This document shows positions 4,114 through 5,503 of a stretch of 5,503 nucleotides of DNA, piece after piece; the stretch's first letter is position 1; each line of letters opens with the position of its first letter. This DNA is from Hyphomicrobiales bacterium (GTDB lineage: Bacteria; Pseudomonadota; Alphaproteobacteria; Rhizobiales; Aestuariivirgaceae), in contig JALSNA010000033.1 of NCBI GenBank assembly GCA_026987255.1, forward strand, positions 1 through 5,503, written 5' to 3'. The translations under genes were made by a program, and so were the position numbers. Below the pieces are notes generated by a model. It did not search any database, was not told the DNA's origin, and saw only the letters and a list, made by a program, of their open reading frames with translations.

Positions 4114-5454
4114 ATGAGCAAGACACCCCCGCGCGAAGGCAACCTGGAAGCCCCCACGCGCCACCCCATCGACTGGCAATCGGCGGATTATTACGACGAG
4201 GCCTCCCTCATGGCCGAGCTGGAGCGGGTCTATGACCTGTGCCACGGCTGCCGCCGCTGCGTGTCGCTGTGCAACGCCTTTCCCACCCTTTTCGACCTGG
4301 TGGACGAAAACCCCACCATGGAGGTGGAGGGCGTGGCCAAGGAAGACTACTGGAAGGTGGTGGACGAGTGCTACCTGTGCGATCTGTGCTTCATGACCAA
4401 GTGCCCCTACACGCCGCCGCATGAATGGAACATCGATTTTCCCCATCTCATGCTGCGCGCCAAGGCGGTGCATTACAAGAAGCATGGTGCAAAACTGCGC
4501 GACCGGGCCCTGACCAGCACCGATCTCATGGGCAAGGTCTTTGCCCGCCCGCTCATCGCGCCGCTGGTCAATGCCGTCAACCGCACCGCCCCGGCGCGCA
4601 AGCTGCTGGAAGGGGCCGCCGGCGTCCATCACGAGGCCTGGCTGCCCGAGTTTGCCGCCAAAACCGCGATCAAGCGCCTCAAGGGCCAGATGAACCGCGA
4701 TGGCCAGGCCAGCCCCGCCGGGCGCACCAAGGGCAAGGTGGCGCTCTTCGTCACCTGTTTCGCCAATCACAACGAACCGGGCGTGGCCGAGGACATCGTG
4801 GCCGTTTTCGAGCACAACGAAATCCCGGTGCGGGTGGCGCAATACAAGAGCTGCTGCGGCATGCCCAAGCTGGAGCTGGGCGACATCGAATCGGTGCAAA
4901 AGGCCAAGGACATCAATATCCCCTACCTGGCCTCGCTGGTGGATGAAGGCTTTGACCTGGTGGCCCCGGTGCCCTCCTGCGCCCTCATGTTCCGCCAGGA
5001 AATCCCCCTCATGTTCCCGGACGATCCGCAGGTGCAAAAGGTGCGCGAGGCCTTCTTCGATCCCTTCGAATACCTGGCGGCGCGCCACAAGGAGGGCCTG
5101 CTGAAGACCGATTTCAGGAACGAGCTGGGCAGGATCGACTACCACGCCGCCTGTCACCAGCGGGTGCAGAACATCGGCCGCAAGACCATGGAGGTGCTCA
5201 AGCTCATTCCCGGCGCGCAGGTGAAGATCATCGAGCGCTGCTCCGGCCATGACGGCACCTATGCGGTCAAGGCCGAGCACCGCGCCGCCGCCGTCAAGAT
5301 CGCCCGCCCGGTGGCCAGCCGGGTGAAAAAGGACAAGGCCGATCATTTCGGCTCCGATTGCCCCATGGCCGGACACCATATCGAAAACGTCCTGGGCACG
5401 GGGCAGAAGACGGAGCATCCCATAAGCCTGCTGCGCAGGGCTTATGGGATTTGA
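4114..5454 (+). CDS. Two-[4Fe-4S], two-CCG-domain iron-sulfur protein (GlpC/HdrB-like), rubrerythrin-associated
   Basis: This 446-aa soluble protein resembles the GlpC / heterodisulfide-reductase-related family. Two ferredoxin-type motifs lie near the N-terminus: C43, C46, C49, C53 (CHGCRRC...C) and C86, C89, C92, C97 followed by Pro. Each set should bind a [4Fe-4S] cluster. Two cysteine-rich CCG domains follow. The first is complete, with C215, CCG at 247-249 and PSC at 288-289. The second has C347, CSG at 376-378 (Ser replaces one Cys) and C416. There is no membrane segment, flavin motif or signal peptide. Its place just after a rubredoxin-less rubrerythrin suggests that it supplies electrons to it. 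I recall such proteins beside rubrerythrin and a DUF3501 gene in other genomes, but nothing downstream is visible here. The family call is firm; the partner role is inference. GlpC or glycolate-oxidase-type activity is less likely because no dehydrogenase partner is present. Confidence 0.92.
   Translation: MSKTPPREGNLEAPTRHPIDWQSADYYDEASLMAELERVYDLCHGCRRCVSLCNAFPTLFDLVDENPTMEVEGVAKEDYWKVVDECYLCDLCFMTKCPYTPPHEWNIDFPHLMLRAKAVHYKKHGAKLRDRALTSTDLMGKVFARPLIAPLVNAVNRTAPARKLLEGAAGVHHEAWLPEFAAKTAIKRLKGQMNRDGQASPAGRTKGKVALFVTCFANHNEPGVAEDIVAVFEHNEIPVRVAQYKSCCGMPKLELGDIESVQKAKDINIPYLASLVDEGFDLVAPVPSCALMFRQEIPLMFPDDPQVQKVREAFFDPFEYLAARHKEGLLKTDFRNELGRIDYHAACHQRVQNIGRKTMEVLKLIPGAQVKIIERCSGHDGTYAVKAEHRAAAVKIARPVASRVKKDKADHFGSDCPMAGHHIENVLGTGQKTEHPISLLRRAYGI
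5417..5450 (+). repeat. 11-bp inverted repeat running into the stop of the Fe-S gene
   Basis: ATCCCATAAGC (5417-5427) and GCTTATGGGAT (5440-5450) are perfect reverse complements with a 12-nt spacer that can partly pair further (CTG/CAG). The structure covers the last 11 sense codons and ends 1 nt before the TGA. As RNA it would form a stable hairpin under the terminating ribosome. No U-tract follows. Confidence 0.65.
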
Positions 5455-5469
5455 TGGCGCTCACGGCAG

Positions 5470-5494
5470 ATTTTTTGCCCGCCGGGCAAAAAAT
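5470..5494. repeat. T-first/A-last palindrome at the right end of the window
   Basis: ATTTTTTGCCCG (5470-5481) and CGGGCAAAAAAT (5483-5494) are perfect reverse complements around a single C. It has the same T-run, GC stem, A-run order as the element at 3373-3394. It lies 15 bp after the Fe-S stop. The missing trailing U-tract argues against a standard terminator. The remaining bases to the edge show no gene start. Confidence 0.7.
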
Positions 5495-5503
5495 GCCTCC
5501 GCG

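Noticed and set aside
3370..5418. Open frame of 682 codons on the minus strand across the rubrerythrin and Fe-S genes
   Set aside because: It spans two recognised plus-strand genes and their intergenic gap, and shows no family motif. High GC codon use removes stops from the antisense frame.

Overview
The window is GC-rich with GC-ending codons and tightly packed genes. Together with an Irr/Fur-type operator (TTAGAA-N3-TTCTAA), this suggests an alphaproteobacterium. That is inference: there is no rRNA or other taxonomic marker. I see no mobile element, tRNA, rRNA or CRISPR array.

Layout. The left edge (1-99) probably carries the first 33 codons of a leftward gene cut by the window. Bases 100-421 hold no convincing gene but contain three inverted repeats: a long hairpin, a hairpin with an 8-bp stem, and a 13-bp perfect palindrome just ahead of the next gene. 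A rightward cluster then follows: a MATE-family multidrug/metabolite exporter (422-1810), a DUF937-family protein whose start overlaps the exporter's end (1797-2495), and a second DUF937 protein 49 bp downstream (2545-3354). The two DUF937 proteins align along their N-terminal ~138 residues and both end in a short [DE]xLRxR peptide. Between these parts the first carries a protamine-like arginine tract and the second carries three copies of a Gly-rich GLGDILG repeat.

After a T-first/A-last palindrome (3373-3394) comes a second, separately regulated module: a rubrerythrin-family diiron protein without a rubredoxin domain (3526-3945), then a two-[4Fe-4S], two-CCG-domain iron-sulfur protein (4114-5454). 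The rubrerythrin promoter region contains the Irr/Fur-like palindrome and a CRP-like palindrome. The 168-bp gap between the two genes holds two GC-rich hairpins and a small palindrome. An 11-bp inverted repeat runs into the end of the last gene, and a second T-first/A-last palindrome closes the window.

How the genes may work together. The rubrerythrin and the iron-sulfur protein look like a peroxide-reducing pair, in which the iron-sulfur protein could replace the missing rubredoxin as electron donor, with expression tied to iron status. The MATE/DUF937/DUF937 cluster is less understood. Its paired DUF937 proteins, one strongly basic and one Gly-rich with a shared terminal tag, are the most unusual part of the window.
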